A DNA stretch of 64,000 bases, from the NCBI RefSeq assembly GCF_010586825.1, contig NZ_JAAAGB010000001.1, forward strand, positions 992,001-1,056,000, given 5' to 3'. A program made the translations under genes and the position numbers. The notes under the pieces are model-generated. The model was not told where the DNA came from. It worked only from the letters and a program-made list of their open reading frames with translations, and searched no databases. The stretch comes from Draconibacterium mangrovi. Its GTDB lineage: Bacteria; Bacteroidota; Bacteroidia; Bacteroidales; Prolixibacteraceae. This document shows, piece by piece, positions 49,223 through 58,968 of this stretch (positions are counted from its first letter, which is position 1; each line of letters starts with the position of its first letter).

Positions 49223-50137
49223 TTATTCGTAAAAATCAACATAATCCTGTGCTGCCAAATACTCAAAGCTTTTTTTACAGCTTTCAAGTGGCTCGAAATT
49301 GTAGCGCTCAACTTCCACAATACCGTATTTAGCACCTGATTTTTCGCGCTCAGCAAAAACTGAGGCAAAATCCATTTTTCCGCTTTCGCCCAGTTCTTTT
49401 TCGTCTTTTATGTGCCAAAGCTCAAAACGTCCGGGATATTTTTCGAAATAATCAACAGCGCTTTTACCACCTTCTGCAATCCAGTACAGGTCAAGCTGAA
49501 ACATCACTTTTTCAGGGTCAGTCAATTCCAGCATCCAGTCGTAAAGCGGTTTGCCTTCGTATTCAGTTGTAAACTCTTTATCGTGGTTATGGTAGCCAAA
49601 ACGAATGCCGGCGGCATTACATTTTTCGCCAACTGCGTTAAAATACTCACAGTATGCTTTAATTCCGTCGAGACTTTCGTATGCCGAACCACCCATCGAT
49701 GGCTGAACGATCCATTTTGCACCGGCTGCTTTGTGTGCGGCAATACAGGTATCCCACCAGGCCATGGTTTCGTCCCAGGTTTCTTCAGTTGGAACCGATT
49801 GACCCGTGTGTGCTCCCAAAAATTGCAGGCCATTGCTTTCGCACAGGTTTTTAAACTCTACCGGATCGATGCCATACATTTTACCATCACCATAACCCGC
49901 AGTTTCAACAAATTTGTATCCGCTTTCGCCCACTGCTTTTAAGGTTGCAGCAACATCCTCTCCCATATTGTCTTTTACCGACCAGAGTTGTAGCCCGATA
50001 AAAAGTTCCTTTTTCACTTCGGTACTCTTTTCTTCAGCTTTTTTGGGTGCAGAATTGCAAGATGTAAGTCCTTGCATAAACAACACAGCAACAGCAATTG
50101 CTGCCACTAATTTTAAACTAATTCTTCTTGAAATCAT
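49223..50137 (-). CDS. Sugar phosphate isomerase/epimerase-like lipoprotein
   Basis: A 304-residue protein with a lipoprotein signal (GLTSC, about residue 27). The mature part is a TIM barrel of the xylose isomerase-like/AP endonuclease 2 family: IGLQLWSVKDNM at the first strand, GYKFVETAGYGDG, RFGYHNHDKEF, VMFQLDLYWIAEGG and the closing LWHIKDEKE and IVEVE, which carry the usual metal-binding His, Asp and Glu. Such exported enzymes act on sugars in the periplasm; substrate unknown. Monocistronic. Confidence 0.85.
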   Translation of the reverse strand: MISRRISLKLVAAIAVAVLFMQGLTSCNSAPKKAEEKSTEVKKELFIGLQLWSVKDNMGEDVAATLKAVGESGYKFVETAGYGDGKMYGIDPVEFKNLCESNGLQFLGAHTGQSVPTEETWDETMAWWDTCIAAHKAAGAKWIVQPSMGGSAYESLDGIKAYCEYFNAVGEKCNAAGIRFGYHNHDKEFTTEYEGKPLYDWMLELTDPEKVMFQLDLYWIAEGGKSAVDYFEKYPGRFELWHIKDEKELGESGKMDFASVFAEREKSGAKYGIVEVERYNFEPLESCKKSFEYLAAQDYVDFYE

Positions 50138-50223
50138 TTTTAAATTGGTTTTAGGTATTTAATTATTATCACAAAGATGGCTTTTTTCAGCTATTATTCC
50201 CACAATCGAGTACACTTAATCGC

Positions 50224-50231
50224 TACTTTTG
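50224..50231 (+). promoter_or_regulatory. Bacteroidota -7 element before the EamA transporter gene
   Basis: TACTTTTG matches TAnnTTTG and lies 18 bases before the ATG at 50250. Confidence 0.55.
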
Positions 50232-50249
50232 CCTCTTCAAATTTACAGC

Positions 50250-51173
50250 ATGAAAAATAAAGACCTGACAGCGATACTTTCAGCCCTGGGCGCTGCTTTT
50301 TTCTGGAGTTTCTCGTTTGTATGGTTTAAAATCGCGTTTATTGCCTATAAACCAATAACAGTAGTAATATTAAGGCTGGCCATAGCCGCGCTGCTTATAA
50401 CTGTTATTGCCTGGTTCTTAAAACGCTTACAAAGACCTGAAAGAAGAGACTACAAACTGTTTTTCTTTATGTCGATGTTTGAACCCTTCCTGTACTTTTT
50501 AGGAGAAAGTTACGGATTGCAATACGTGTCGTCAACAGTGGCCGCAGTAATTGTGGCTACAATTCCATTACTTACACCCGTAGCCGCCTGGTATTTCCAC
50601 AAAGAAAAAGTAAGGTTAATGAACCTTTTAGGACTCCTCTTTTCATTTGTTGGTGTTGCTCTTGTTGTGCTAAACGGCAGTTTTAGGTTCGATGCTTCGC
50701 CATTAGGCGTTGGGCTTGAATTTATGGCCGTTTTATCAGCAATAGCTTATGCCATTATTCTTAAAAATCTGGCATCGCGCTATAACACGCTAACCATTAT
50801 TGCTCATCAGAATTTTATCGGGGTAGTATTGTTTTTACCCATCTGGCTTGTCGTTGATGTAAAAGACTTTATTCAAACTCCTTTCCATCCTCAAGCCTTC
50901 CGGGCAATTGTTTTGCTGGCCGTTTTCTCGTCAACGCTGGCCTTTGTATTTTTCACCCAAAGTGTACGACAAATCGGAGTTACGCGCACAAATACGTTTA
51001 TAAACCTTATACCAGTGTTTGTGGCCGTTTTGTCATTTTTTATTCTGAAAGATGAACTGGGACTTCAAAAAATCGTTGGTATAATTGTAGTTGTTACCGG
51101 ACTATTCCTCTCGCAGATAAAGAAAAAGGATACGAACGGACGCTTAAAAGCGGTTGAGGTGCACCGGAAATAA
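50250..51173 (+). CDS. EamA family (DMT) transporter
   Basis: A 307-residue membrane protein with ten helices in two EamA repeats, the drug/metabolite transporter build. I start it at ATG 50250 (MKNKDLTAILSAL). The first repeat has AAFFWSFSFVWFKIA, the second YAIILKNLASRYNTL and VAVLSFFILKDELGLQKIVG. The substrate is not predictable. The last residues are charged. Confidence 0.9.
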   Translation: MKNKDLTAILSALGAAFFWSFSFVWFKIAFIAYKPITVVILRLAIAALLITVIAWFLKRLQRPERRDYKLFFFMSMFEPFLYFLGESYGLQYVSSTVAAVIVATIPLLTPVAAWYFHKEKVRLMNLLGLLFSFVGVALVVLNGSFRFDASPLGVGLEFMAVLSAIAYAIILKNLASRYNTLTIIAHQNFIGVVLFLPIWLVVDVKDFIQTPFHPQAFRAIVLLAVFSSTLAFVFFTQSVRQIGVTRTNTFINLIPVFVAVLSFFILKDELGLQKIVGIIVVVTGLFLSQIKKKDTNGRLKAVEVHRK

Positions 51174-51184
51174 TTTGCGACAAA

Positions 51185-51685
51185 ATGAACATCAATTATA
51201 AAACACCGGAAGAACTAAAACTGCTTACCGACAAAAGCCGGCCGGAAACCAATGCTTTGTTGAAAAAGCTGAAAAAGAAAAAACCCAAGCGGCTTGATGA
51301 TGTGGTGCATGCGCTGCATTACGAAGCCTTTGATAATTTCGATTGCCTTGATTGCGCCAACTGCTGCAAAACAATTGGCCCGCGGCTGATCGACAAAGAC
51401 ATTGAACGACTGGCCAAACACCTGAAAATGAAAGTGGCCGATTTTATGGATCAATACATAAAAACCGACGAAGACGGCGACTTTGTTTTTAACGAACACC
51501 CCTGCCCTTTTTTGATGCCCGACAACTACTGCATGGTTTACGAAAGCCGGCCAAAAGCCTGTCGTGAATACCCACACACCGACCGAAAACGTTTTTACCA
51601 GATTCTCGATCTGTCGCACAAAAACTGCGAAACCTGCCCGGTGGTTTTGGACGTTTTTGAAGAGCTGAAGAAGGAAAATTTTTAA
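51185..51685 (+). CDS. YkgJ-type cysteine cluster protein
   Basis: A 166-residue protein of the YkgJ/CxxCxxCC family. CLDCANCC (about residue 55) with the later CPFL, YCMVYESRPKACREYP and CETCP provide the cysteines for a metal site, in this family zinc or an Fe-S cluster. The function is not established. It starts 11 bases after the EamA gene. Confidence 0.88.
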   Translation: MNINYKTPEELKLLTDKSRPETNALLKKLKKKKPKRLDDVVHALHYEAFDNFDCLDCANCCKTIGPRLIDKDIERLAKHLKMKVADFMDQYIKTDEDGDFVFNEHPCPFLMPDNYCMVYESRPKACREYPHTDRKRFYQILDLSHKNCETCPVVLDVFEELKKENF

Positions 51686-51705
51686 TAGTTACTCCGGAAA
51701 CGATG

Positions 51706-54129
51706 CTAGTTTTCGGCTTCCGGTGTAACCTCAAAATTCATTTCTCCAAAGCAAACGGTACCGGTAGTTGTAATCCCTTCCACCAAAACTTTGTAGCGGG
51801 CAATATCATCCGAGGTAAAAAATGAAATATTCGCCTCTCCGTTATAAAGTTTCACCGAAGGATTCCAGTATAGCGTAGTGCGATAATCCGGTTTTTCTGA
51901 ATTCCTGTTTTCGGCAGTATAAGTTGGAGAATAGAACTCCCGGTATTTCGAAAAACCTTTTATCTTTTGTTTGATCATCCCCTTCAAATATTTTTCGCGC
52001 ACCTCATCCGGAGCTCCGCGTTTGGTGTAAATAAAAACGGCACCTCCTGATCCTCTGGAACCCAATAAAGCCATGCCTGTTGGGTTATGCGTATTGATTA
52101 TATCAATACGGTCAATACTCAAAATAGATATTGAAGACAGACCACGCGGTAGTCCATCTAACACACCATCAACATAGTATACAATAGGACTTCCAGCAAA
52201 CATTGATAATGGCATAGGATTACTAAAAAATGTGGGCGCTTTTTCTAACAAATACTCCTCCAAATTGACAGACATAAAATCTCTATCTTTGGGTTTAATC
52301 ATTATATCAGGTTCCGAATAAATCTGCGAAAATTTTACTTCCTCCTGCTCCGGGGCATTGGCCGTAACTTCTACCACATCAATCATTATCACATCTTTTT
52401 CAGGTTCAAATTCCTTTTCGGCCATACTTGCATAATAGTTCTGTCGGTAGAGTTCGAACGGAATTTTATTTCGTTCTGAATACTGTTTGAATATATTCGG
52501 ATTAAAGGCCGCCGAAATGGTAGTCAACGGTTCAAGCGTTACCCTTGTGTTTTCACTTTCATCACTTTTTCGGGCCTGTAAGGTAATAGCTGCCGAATCG
52601 GCCAGATTGATATGCTGAAAAACGAAGCGGCCTTCTTCGTCAGTGGTTTCCCACGAGGAAAATAAACTATTGTTTTGCACCATAAGAAGGACTTCACTAT
52701 TGCCCACCCGTTTCTTATTCCACAAGTTTGTTACATAACCTTCAATAGTAAAACCTGCAGTAAGAGGATACTTAAATTCCTTTTCATCAAAGTCCTCAAT
52801 TTTATTCCAGATGTAGCTGCTCCAGCCGTGCGTTAACATCAATAAATCGAGTTTTTGTTCGGAAGAAATCTCGGGTTCATCGTTGAAATAATCGGCTGGC
52901 GATTCAATGTGACCAATAAGCTCAGCATCGAGGTACAACTGCGACAAAATGGTTTGCGATTCACCGAAAGCATTCAAACTATTTTCGTTAACAACAGCAA
53001 CGGAAAGCCTCGCGCTATCCGATAGGAATTTTTCATCGGGAATCAACTTAAAATTTACCAAACTACGATTTGAATAAACTTGATCCTGCAATGCCACCCG
53101 GATGGAATTTGTTTCGATAATGTTGTTAAAATACAAACGCTCTGAAACCGGATTTAAATCTTCGTTTAATAACACCAGGCGGTTTATTCCGGTGCCAAAT
53201 TTAGTCTTCTCAATATTTACACTAAAATCGTTTTGGTTTGGTTTTACCTTTTTATAGAAGATAACTTCTCCCCGATTCATGCAGGCCAGCGTGTATTTCT
53301 CGCGCAAATAATTTTTAGAGTTACTTAAAATACCAACATGCAAAAGATCTTCGGAATTGTTATACAGCTGAAGTTTTATGCCCTCTTTCTCCGGTTCCCA
53401 AAACCCAACTTTTAACCTTGGGAAGGCATTTAAAACCACAGTGTATTTTTCGCCGCTGTTTGGGTAAAAATCAAACTTGCCCAGCCCTTTGTAGTTGGTC
53501 TCGAAACGAGCTACAGTTTTTTTGTCTTCATTCAGCACCACTCCATTGGTGTTTATACTTTCACCATTCTTCCCCGTAATTTTTACGCCAATAACATTCG
53601 GCGTATGTTCCAGCAAGATACCACCTTCAGGGAAAAAACGAACCAGAGGTTCAACTTCCGAACTGTTATCTACTTCCGGTAAATCACCATCAATCTCAAA
53701 CGAGTTTTTGGTTCGCTCAATGGTCAGCGATTTGGAAAAATAACTATCATCGCCAAAGTTTCGGAGGTAGTTGGTGTAAGCCCGGAATACAAGATTACCG
53801 GTGAGCACCGAATCAACAATTGGAATATTCCCTTCCCCGAATCCGTTGCACACAGGAAAAATTTCAGATTTGACTACCGTTCCTGTTGAGTCAATTAAAT
53901 CAACATGCAAGTTCTGATCATTTTTAACCGGAATGTGTGTTTTCCCGTCGAGCAGATAAGCACTCAACCAAATGGTATCGCCCAGAAAGTAGATCTCACG
54001 GTCGGTTTGTACATACAGTTTTTGAAAATCAGGACGATTTTTAGCAGCATCGAAATCCGGATTACCTTGTGAGTAAAGGTTATGAGTGGAGAGTAAAAAC
54101 AGAAATAACCATGTTAAAGGAGAGCGCAT
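51706..54129 (-). CDS. Exported protein with MG2-like domains and TonB plug domain
   Basis: An 807-residue protein with a signal peptide (about 1-20). KLYVQTDREIYFLGDTIWLSAY near residue 35 is the MG2 (alpha-2-macroglobulin-like) start. A carboxypeptidase-regulatory-like domain lies about 455-540, and residues 610-710 form a TonB-receptor plug (PIVYYVDGVLDGLPR, SIDRIDIINTHNPT, GSRGSGGAVFIYTKRG). No beta-barrel follows. Proteins of this build are frequent in Bacteroidota and probably act at the outer membrane; precise role unknown. Confidence 0.78.
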   Translation of the reverse strand: MRSPLTWLFLFLLSTHNLYSQGNPDFDAAKNRPDFQKLYVQTDREIYFLGDTIWLSAYLLDGKTHIPVKNDQNLHVDLIDSTGTVVKSEIFPVCNGFGEGNIPIVDSVLTGNLVFRAYTNYLRNFGDDSYFSKSLTIERTKNSFEIDGDLPEVDNSSEVEPLVRFFPEGGILLEHTPNVIGVKITGKNGESINTNGVVLNEDKKTVARFETNYKGLGKFDFYPNSGEKYTVVLNAFPRLKVGFWEPEKEGIKLQLYNNSEDLLHVGILSNSKNYLREKYTLACMNRGEVIFYKKVKPNQNDFSVNIEKTKFGTGINRLVLLNEDLNPVSERLYFNNIIETNSIRVALQDQVYSNRSLVNFKLIPDEKFLSDSARLSVAVVNENSLNAFGESQTILSQLYLDAELIGHIESPADYFNDEPEISSEQKLDLLMLTHGWSSYIWNKIEDFDEKEFKYPLTAGFTIEGYVTNLWNKKRVGNSEVLLMVQNNSLFSSWETTDEEGRFVFQHINLADSAAITLQARKSDESENTRVTLEPLTTISAAFNPNIFKQYSERNKIPFELYRQNYYASMAEKEFEPEKDVIMIDVVEVTANAPEQEEVKFSQIYSEPDIMIKPKDRDFMSVNLEEYLLEKAPTFFSNPMPLSMFAGSPIVYYVDGVLDGLPRGLSSISILSIDRIDIINTHNPTGMALLGSRGSGGAVFIYTKRGAPDEVREKYLKGMIKQKIKGFSKYREFYSPTYTAENRNSEKPDYRTTLYWNPSVKLYNGEANISFFTSDDIARYKVLVEGITTTGTVCFGEMNFEVTPEAEN

Positions 54130-54362
54130 TGGTTTATTTTTTAGTTTCTGTTGATTCAGCTATAAATGTAGAAATAAATAACACAATGTTCAATTGCTTT
54201 TATTCATGAACAACCTTATTTCCAGTCTTTTCTTTATGTTATACACCATCTTTTTATAAATCAGTAACTAAGTCAAACTTTTCCTGAAAAGATGTGAGTC
54301 GTAGCAATCGACAGATTAAAAAGAAAATTTTTAACTTTAAGGCAAATCATAAAACCAACACC

Positions 54363-54686
54363 ATGGGATACAACGGCCTCGGAATGCAACGCTGGATTTC
54401 AACGATGAAACCCAGAAAATACCTTGGAAGACGCAGTAAACCTGATGGAGGCGGCGGTGCTCCATCAGTAGGTCCGGAAGTAAACAGCTACTACCACATA
54501 AAAAAACGCGACTTTACCTTTCTAAAAAACAAAACTTATTCCGATAGCTACAAAAAAGAACTTCAATCGAAACTGCAAGAAGAGACAAGAATCAACAATC
54601 GGAAGATTATGATGAGTGTTGCAATTGGACTGGTAATAGTATTTCTAATATTTGTATACTTTAACGACCACTTCGATTTATTTTAA
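54363..54686 (+). CDS. Small protein with C-terminal membrane helix
   Basis: A 107-residue protein starting at ATG 54363 (MGYNGLGMQRW); a GTG at 54294 is in frame but would add a basic, unconvincing segment. It has a glycine-rich stretch (KPDGGGGAPS), a basic middle, and one hydrophobic helix near the C-terminus (about 83-102). I do not recognise a family. TAACTTTA at about 54332 could be its -7 element. Confidence 0.65.
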   Translation: MGYNGLGMQRWISTMKPRKYLGRRSKPDGGGGAPSVGPEVNSYYHIKKRDFTFLKNKTYSDSYKKELQSKLQEETRINNRKIMMSVAIGLVIVFLIFVYFNDHFDLF

Positions 54687-54718
54687 AATCCCCGTTATGT
54701 ACCTAAAAATTACACCCT

Positions 54719-55570
54719 ATGAAAAAACTACTATTAAACGACGGAAACGAACTACCAATAATTGGTTTCGGAACCTATAAATCAAACGAAGAAGAAGGAG
54801 TTGATGCGGTAAAATTTGCCCTGCAAAACGGTTACCGTTTAATTGATACGGCGGCCTTTTACTTTAACGAAGAAGCCGTTGGTAAAGGCATAAAAGCCAG
54901 TGGTATTCCGCGCGAAGAGATTATTGTAACCACTAAATTATGGCGCGATTGTTTAGGATACGGATCCGCCAAAAAAGAATTCGAAAAATCGCTAAAAAAG
55001 CTCGATCTGGATTACATCGACCTTTACCTGATACACTGGCCGGCCAATGCAAAAAACTACAACAACTGGCAAAAAGCCAATGCCGACACCTGGCGTGCCA
55101 TGGAAGAACTGCAGGCCGAAGGAAAAATAAAATCGATTGGTGTAAGCAATTTCTGGCAGGAACATTTTGATGCCTTGTTTAAAACTGCCAATGTAAAACC
55201 GGCGGTAAACCAAATTGAGTTTCATCCGGGATACTGGCAGCCGGAATTAACCGCGTTTTGCAAAAATCACGATATTGTGCTTGAAGCCTGGTCGCCACTG
55301 GCGCGCGGACGTGTGTTCGATAATAAAACTTTGCAGCAAATTGCAAAAAACCATAATCAATCGATCGCAAAAGTTTGCCTGCGCTGGATCACTCAACACC
55401 ATGTGGTGGTTATTCCAAAATCAACTACCCACGAACGAATTCTTGACAATCTGAACTTATTCGATTTCGAACTTACTAAGGAAGAGATGAACCAGATCGA
55501 CAATCTCCCGGAAATTGGTTTTAGTGGCGAGTTGCCCAATATCTGGCCGGAGCGGCTTCCGGTTGATTAA
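54719..55570 (+). CDS. Aldo/keto reductase
   Basis: A 283-residue NADPH-dependent TIM-barrel enzyme. Catalytic residues are in the expected places: RLIDTAAFYFNEEAVG (Asp, Tyr), TTKLWRD (Lys) and YLIHWPA (His). VVIPKSTTHERI is the NADP-binding end segment. Length and pattern suit the AKR5-like group that reduces aldehydes and keto acids. Substrate unknown. Confidence 0.94.
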   Translation: MKKLLLNDGNELPIIGFGTYKSNEEEGVDAVKFALQNGYRLIDTAAFYFNEEAVGKGIKASGIPREEIIVTTKLWRDCLGYGSAKKEFEKSLKKLDLDYIDLYLIHWPANAKNYNNWQKANADTWRAMEELQAEGKIKSIGVSNFWQEHFDALFKTANVKPAVNQIEFHPGYWQPELTAFCKNHDIVLEAWSPLARGRVFDNKTLQQIAKNHNQSIAKVCLRWITQHHVVVIPKSTTHERILDNLNLFDFELTKEEMNQIDNLPEIGFSGELPNIWPERLPVD

Positions 55571-55653
55571 CTGCTGATGGTCTCACCCGGAGTAAGACTA
55601 TCATTACTACCCGCTCATCAGTGTGCAAATACCGAAATATCATACCCACTTCA

Positions 55654-56130
55654 ATGAAGATTAGAAGATATAAACCCGGGGAAGAAATTCAGTTGATGGA
55701 GGTTTTTGTTTCATCAGTAAGAGAAAATGCAGCAAATTATTACAGCCGGGAACAGTTACAAGCATGGGCTCCCAATTCTATTGATCGTGAAGAATGGAAA
55801 AATAAAATGCATCGAATCAATCCATTTGTAATACTTGATAATGACAAAATTCTTGGATACGCCGATTTGCAGTCCTCAGGCTATATCGATCATTTTTTTG
55901 TGCGCGGAGGATATTCAGGCAAAGGAATTGGAAAGCAGCTAATGAATTTTCTTCTCCAAAAAGCAAAAGAGAAACACATAACAGAATTAAGCTCTGATGT
56001 TAGTTTGGCAGCTCAGCCATTCTTTAAAAAATTTGGGTTCAAAACGATAAGAAGTAAAAAAGTTGAAGTCAGAGGAGTTGAGCTGGAAAATGCCTTAATG
56101 AAAAAAGATATGCTTACTAAAGGCAATTAA
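55654..56130 (+). CDS. GNAT N-acetyltransferase
   Basis: A 158-residue protein starting at ATG 55654 (MKIRRYKPGEE); an in-frame GTG at 55621 is less likely. GGYSGKGIGKQLMNFLL is the acetyl-CoA binding motif A, and AAQPFFKKFGFK motif B. This subgroup (YafP-like) acetylates small amines or toxins; the substrate is unknown. Codon use is a little more AT-rich than in its neighbours. Confidence 0.9.
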   Translation: MKIRRYKPGEEIQLMEVFVSSVRENAANYYSREQLQAWAPNSIDREEWKNKMHRINPFVILDNDKILGYADLQSSGYIDHFFVRGGYSGKGIGKQLMNFLLQKAKEKHITELSSDVSLAAQPFFKKFGFKTIRSKKVEVRGVELENALMKKDMLTKGN

Positions 56131-56234
56131 ATGTTTTGATCGTTACATTACAGCGAATATCTTTTCAATCCGCGTCATAAGTGTTCCAATACCGATAATT
56201 CCTCCAATGTGTTTCCCCTATAATAATAATTAAA

Positions 56235-56242
56235 TACCTTTG
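56235..56242 (+). promoter_or_regulatory. Bacteroidota -7 element before porQ
   Basis: TACCTTTG matches TAnnTTTG and lies 27 bases before the porQ ATG. Confidence 0.55.
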
Positions 56243-56269
56243 GCGTTTTAGAAAAAATGACGATCGCGC

Positions 56270-57283
56270 ATGAAGCGAAAAATTTACCTTTTTATATTCT
56301 TTTGTTTTTCGATGTTTGCGGGAAAGGCCCAAATTGGAGGTGAATATACCTACCAGTTTCTGGAGCTGACCAACTCTGCGCGTATCGCTGCCTTGGGAGG
56401 TACTCAAATTGCCTTAAACGATTCAAGCGATCTGAACCTTTCCTACGCCAACCCGGCCCTGCTACAAGAAAACATGGACCACCGCCTTTTGGTAAATTAC
56501 GTGAATTACCTTGCCGATGTAAATTATGGTTATGCTTCGTATGCCAAAACCTACGATGGAATTGGAAATTTTGCGGTGGGCATGCACTACATCAATTACG
56601 GGCAGTTTGATGAAGCCACAGAAGCCGGAGAACTTACCGGAATAACTTTTAAAGCGGCAGAATACGCACTTAACCTTATTTATTCGAACCGCTACAAACG
56701 GCTGAATTACGGGATCAACCTGAAACCTATTTTATCGTCGTTCGAAACCTACCAATCGTTTGGAATTGCTGCCGACCTGGGAGCAAGTTTCGCCAGCAAA
56801 GACGGTTATACAAACGTGGCTTTTGTGGTGCGCAACTTCGGTACGCAAATATCAAAGTACTATGATGGAGCCGATAGCGAACGCATTCCGCTAAATATTC
56901 AGGCAGGAATTAGCAAGCGTTTACAACACGCCCCGCTTGTTTTTTCCGCTACTTTGCAGCACCTTAACCACTGGGATTTGGCATCAAGCGATGAAGAAAA
57001 GGATTTTAACGGCGAAACCATTCACCAGCGCGAGGAGAGTTTTGCCAAACAAACCATGCGCCACCTGGTGTTGGGAGCAGAGATTCTTCCTTCCGAAAAT
57101 TTTACCCTGAGAGTGGGTTACAATTACCAGCGGCGCCAGGAGCTAAAATTCGACAACAAAGCATCAACTGTTGGGTTTTCTGCCGGGTTCGGCTTAAAAA
57201 TCAAACGTTTTCATTTTGATTATGCCATTTCCAGATTTCATTTGGCAGGCTCCTCTAACCTGTTTTCGGTTTCGGTTAACTGA
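56270..57283 (+). CDS. porQ: Type IX secretion system protein PorQ
   Basis: A 337-residue outer-membrane barrel with a signal peptide (about 1-20, GKAQ). The first mature part, GEYTYQFLELTNSARIAALGG with NDSSDLNLSYANPALL, is the PorQ/PorV-like signature. PorQ takes part in the type IX system that exports and attaches proteins carrying CTDs to the surface. Its position before cmk is often seen in Bacteroidota (recollection). Other T9SS genes are not in the window. Confidence 0.88.
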   Translation: MKRKIYLFIFFCFSMFAGKAQIGGEYTYQFLELTNSARIAALGGTQIALNDSSDLNLSYANPALLQENMDHRLLVNYVNYLADVNYGYASYAKTYDGIGNFAVGMHYINYGQFDEATEAGELTGITFKAAEYALNLIYSNRYKRLNYGINLKPILSSFETYQSFGIAADLGASFASKDGYTNVAFVVRNFGTQISKYYDGADSERIPLNIQAGISKRLQHAPLVFSATLQHLNHWDLASSDEEKDFNGETIHQREESFAKQTMRHLVLGAEILPSENFTLRVGYNYQRRQELKFDNKASTVGFSAGFGLKIKRFHFDYAISRFHLAGSSNLFSVSVN

Positions 57284-57358
57284 ATAACAACTTCTAAAAT
57301 CAGACAATTGAATCTTAATTAAAATTTCCCCATATTTGCTCCAAATTCCTAAAGAAAC

Positions 57359-58057
57359 ATGAACGACAAAAAGATTATCATCGCCATTGATGGCCATTCA
57401 TCTTGCGGCAAAAGCACTATGGCCAAGTCACTTGCTCAGCGACTTGGATACGTTTATATCGACACCGGAGCCATGTACCGTGTTGTAACCCTGGTTGCCC
57501 TGCGCAATGGATGGATTGAGAATAAGATTCCCGACACGCAAAAAATTATCGATGGATTGAAAGACATTAAAATCACTTTTAAATGGGATGAAAAAGCCGG
57601 AAAGAACACCACTTTCCTGAATGGTGAAAATGTGGAAGATGAGATCCGCCAGTTGGAAGTTTCAGAGAATGTAAGTCCTATTAGTACCATTGCCGAAGTA
57701 CGTCATGAAATGGTACGCCAGCAACGCGAAAACGGTAAAAACAAAGGTATTGTTATGGATGGGCGCGATATTGGCACCGTAGTTTTCCCTGATGCCGAAC
57801 TGAAAATATTTATGACCGCCTCGCCCAAAATCCGTGCACAACGACGCCACCTCGAACTCACTGAAAAAGGCGACAACGTAAACTTCGAGGAGATTTTAGC
57901 CAATGTTGAGGGGCGCGATAAAATTGATTCAACACGTGCCGTAAGTCCTTTAAAACAAGCCGACGATGCATTAATTCTTGATAATAGTGAGCTAACGCGC
58001 GAACAACAATTGGATTGGGCCGTTATGAAGGTAAAAGAAATTACTGAAGGAAAATGA
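57359..58057 (+). CDS. cmk: Cytidylate kinase
   Basis: A 232-residue kinase phosphorylating CMP and dCMP. The P-loop is DGHSSCGKSTMAKSLA, with the cysteine variant usual in Bacteroidota, followed by YIDTGAMYRVVT and MDGRDIGTVVFPDA with the CMP-binding residues, and KIRAQRRHLEL in the lid. The stop overlaps the start of ispH by four bases. Confidence 0.96.
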   Translation: MNDKKIIIAIDGHSSCGKSTMAKSLAQRLGYVYIDTGAMYRVVTLVALRNGWIENKIPDTQKIIDGLKDIKITFKWDEKAGKNTTFLNGENVEDEIRQLEVSENVSPISTIAEVRHEMVRQQRENGKNKGIVMDGRDIGTVVFPDAELKIFMTASPKIRAQRRHLELTEKGDNVNFEEILANVEGRDKIDSTRAVSPLKQADDALILDNSELTREQQLDWAVMKVKEITEGK

Positions 58058-58917
58058 TTGTTGAGATAGATAGAAGATCGGGATTCTGTTTTGGCGTGAT
58101 CAACGCAATCAAAGCAGCGGAGGATGAATTGAAGCAGGCGAACCAACTGTATTGTTTGGGCGATATCGTTCACAACGGAATGGAAGTGGAACGCCTCGAG
58201 AGAATGGGATTAAAATCGATCTCGAAGGAGGAATTTTTTACCCTCAGCAACTGCAAAGTTTTAATCCGCGCCCATGGCGAACCGCCGGAGACTTACGAAT
58301 ATGCCAAAGCCAATAACGTGGAACTGATTGATGCAACCTGTCCGGTTGTGCTTACTTTACAGGAGAAAGTTAAAAGCTCGTATTCCAAACATTCGCAAAT
58401 TGAAGGGCAGGTAGTTATTTACGGTAAAAAAGGGCACGCCGAAATTGAAGGCCTCAACGGGCAAACCAAACACAATGCCATCATTATTGAAAGTATTGCC
58501 GATGTAGACAAGATCGACAAAAGCCGACCGGTTTCGTTGTATTCTCAAACTACCAAGCGAATTGAGGACTTTCATGAAATTGCCCAAAAAGTAAAAGAAA
58601 CCACCGAGCCGGGCGTTCCGGTTGAAATAAAAGATACCATTTGCCGTCAGGTGTCGAACCGCGTTCCTAACCTGAAAAAATTTGCCGAACGTTTTGATAT
58701 GATCCTGTTTGTTGCCGGGCGAAAAAGCTCGAACGGCCAATACCTTTACACCATTTGTAAAGAGGTGAATGACGATTCGTATTTCATTTCAAATCTCGAC
58801 GAAATAAAACAGGATTGGTTTGATGGCGTTAAGTCGGTGGGTATCTGTGGTGCTACCTCAACACCTAACTGGCTGATGGAAGATGTGGAAAAATGGATCC
58901 ACACCAACTTCGGTTAA
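58054..58917 (+). CDS. ispH: 4-hydroxy-3-methylbut-2-enyl diphosphate reductase
   Basis: A 287-residue Fe-S enzyme of the MEP isoprenoid pathway. Cluster cysteines are in SGFCFGV (about residue 13), DATCPVV (about 96) and VGICGATSTPNWL (about 270); RAHGEPP and the SSNG segment (KSSNGQYLYTI) are also conserved. IPP and DMAPP are formed from HMBPP. It overlaps cmk by four bases (ATGA), so it is co-translated with it. Confidence 0.96.
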   Translation: MIVEIDRRSGFCFGVINAIKAAEDELKQANQLYCLGDIVHNGMEVERLERMGLKSISKEEFFTLSNCKVLIRAHGEPPETYEYAKANNVELIDATCPVVLTLQEKVKSSYSKHSQIEGQVVIYGKKGHAEIEGLNGQTKHNAIIIESIADVDKIDKSRPVSLYSQTTKRIEDFHEIAQKVKETTEPGVPVEIKDTICRQVSNRVPNLKKFAERFDMILFVAGRKSSNGQYLYTICKEVNDDSYFISNLDEIKQDWFDGVKSVGICGATSTPNWLMEDVEKWIHTNFG

Positions 58918-58968
58918 GAATTTTAAGCGCATTCCATAAAATCCCGTACTTTTAGGCAAATATTTTTT

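Noticed and set aside
49412-49942. 176-codon plus-strand frame opposite the isomerase-like gene
   Set aside because: Antisense to a clear TIM-barrel gene; the composition is that of a reverse-strand shadow.
55573-55620. Inverted repeat CTGATG...CATCAG after the aldo/keto reductase
   Set aside because: Only six pairs around a 36-base loop and no T run; too weak to call a terminator.
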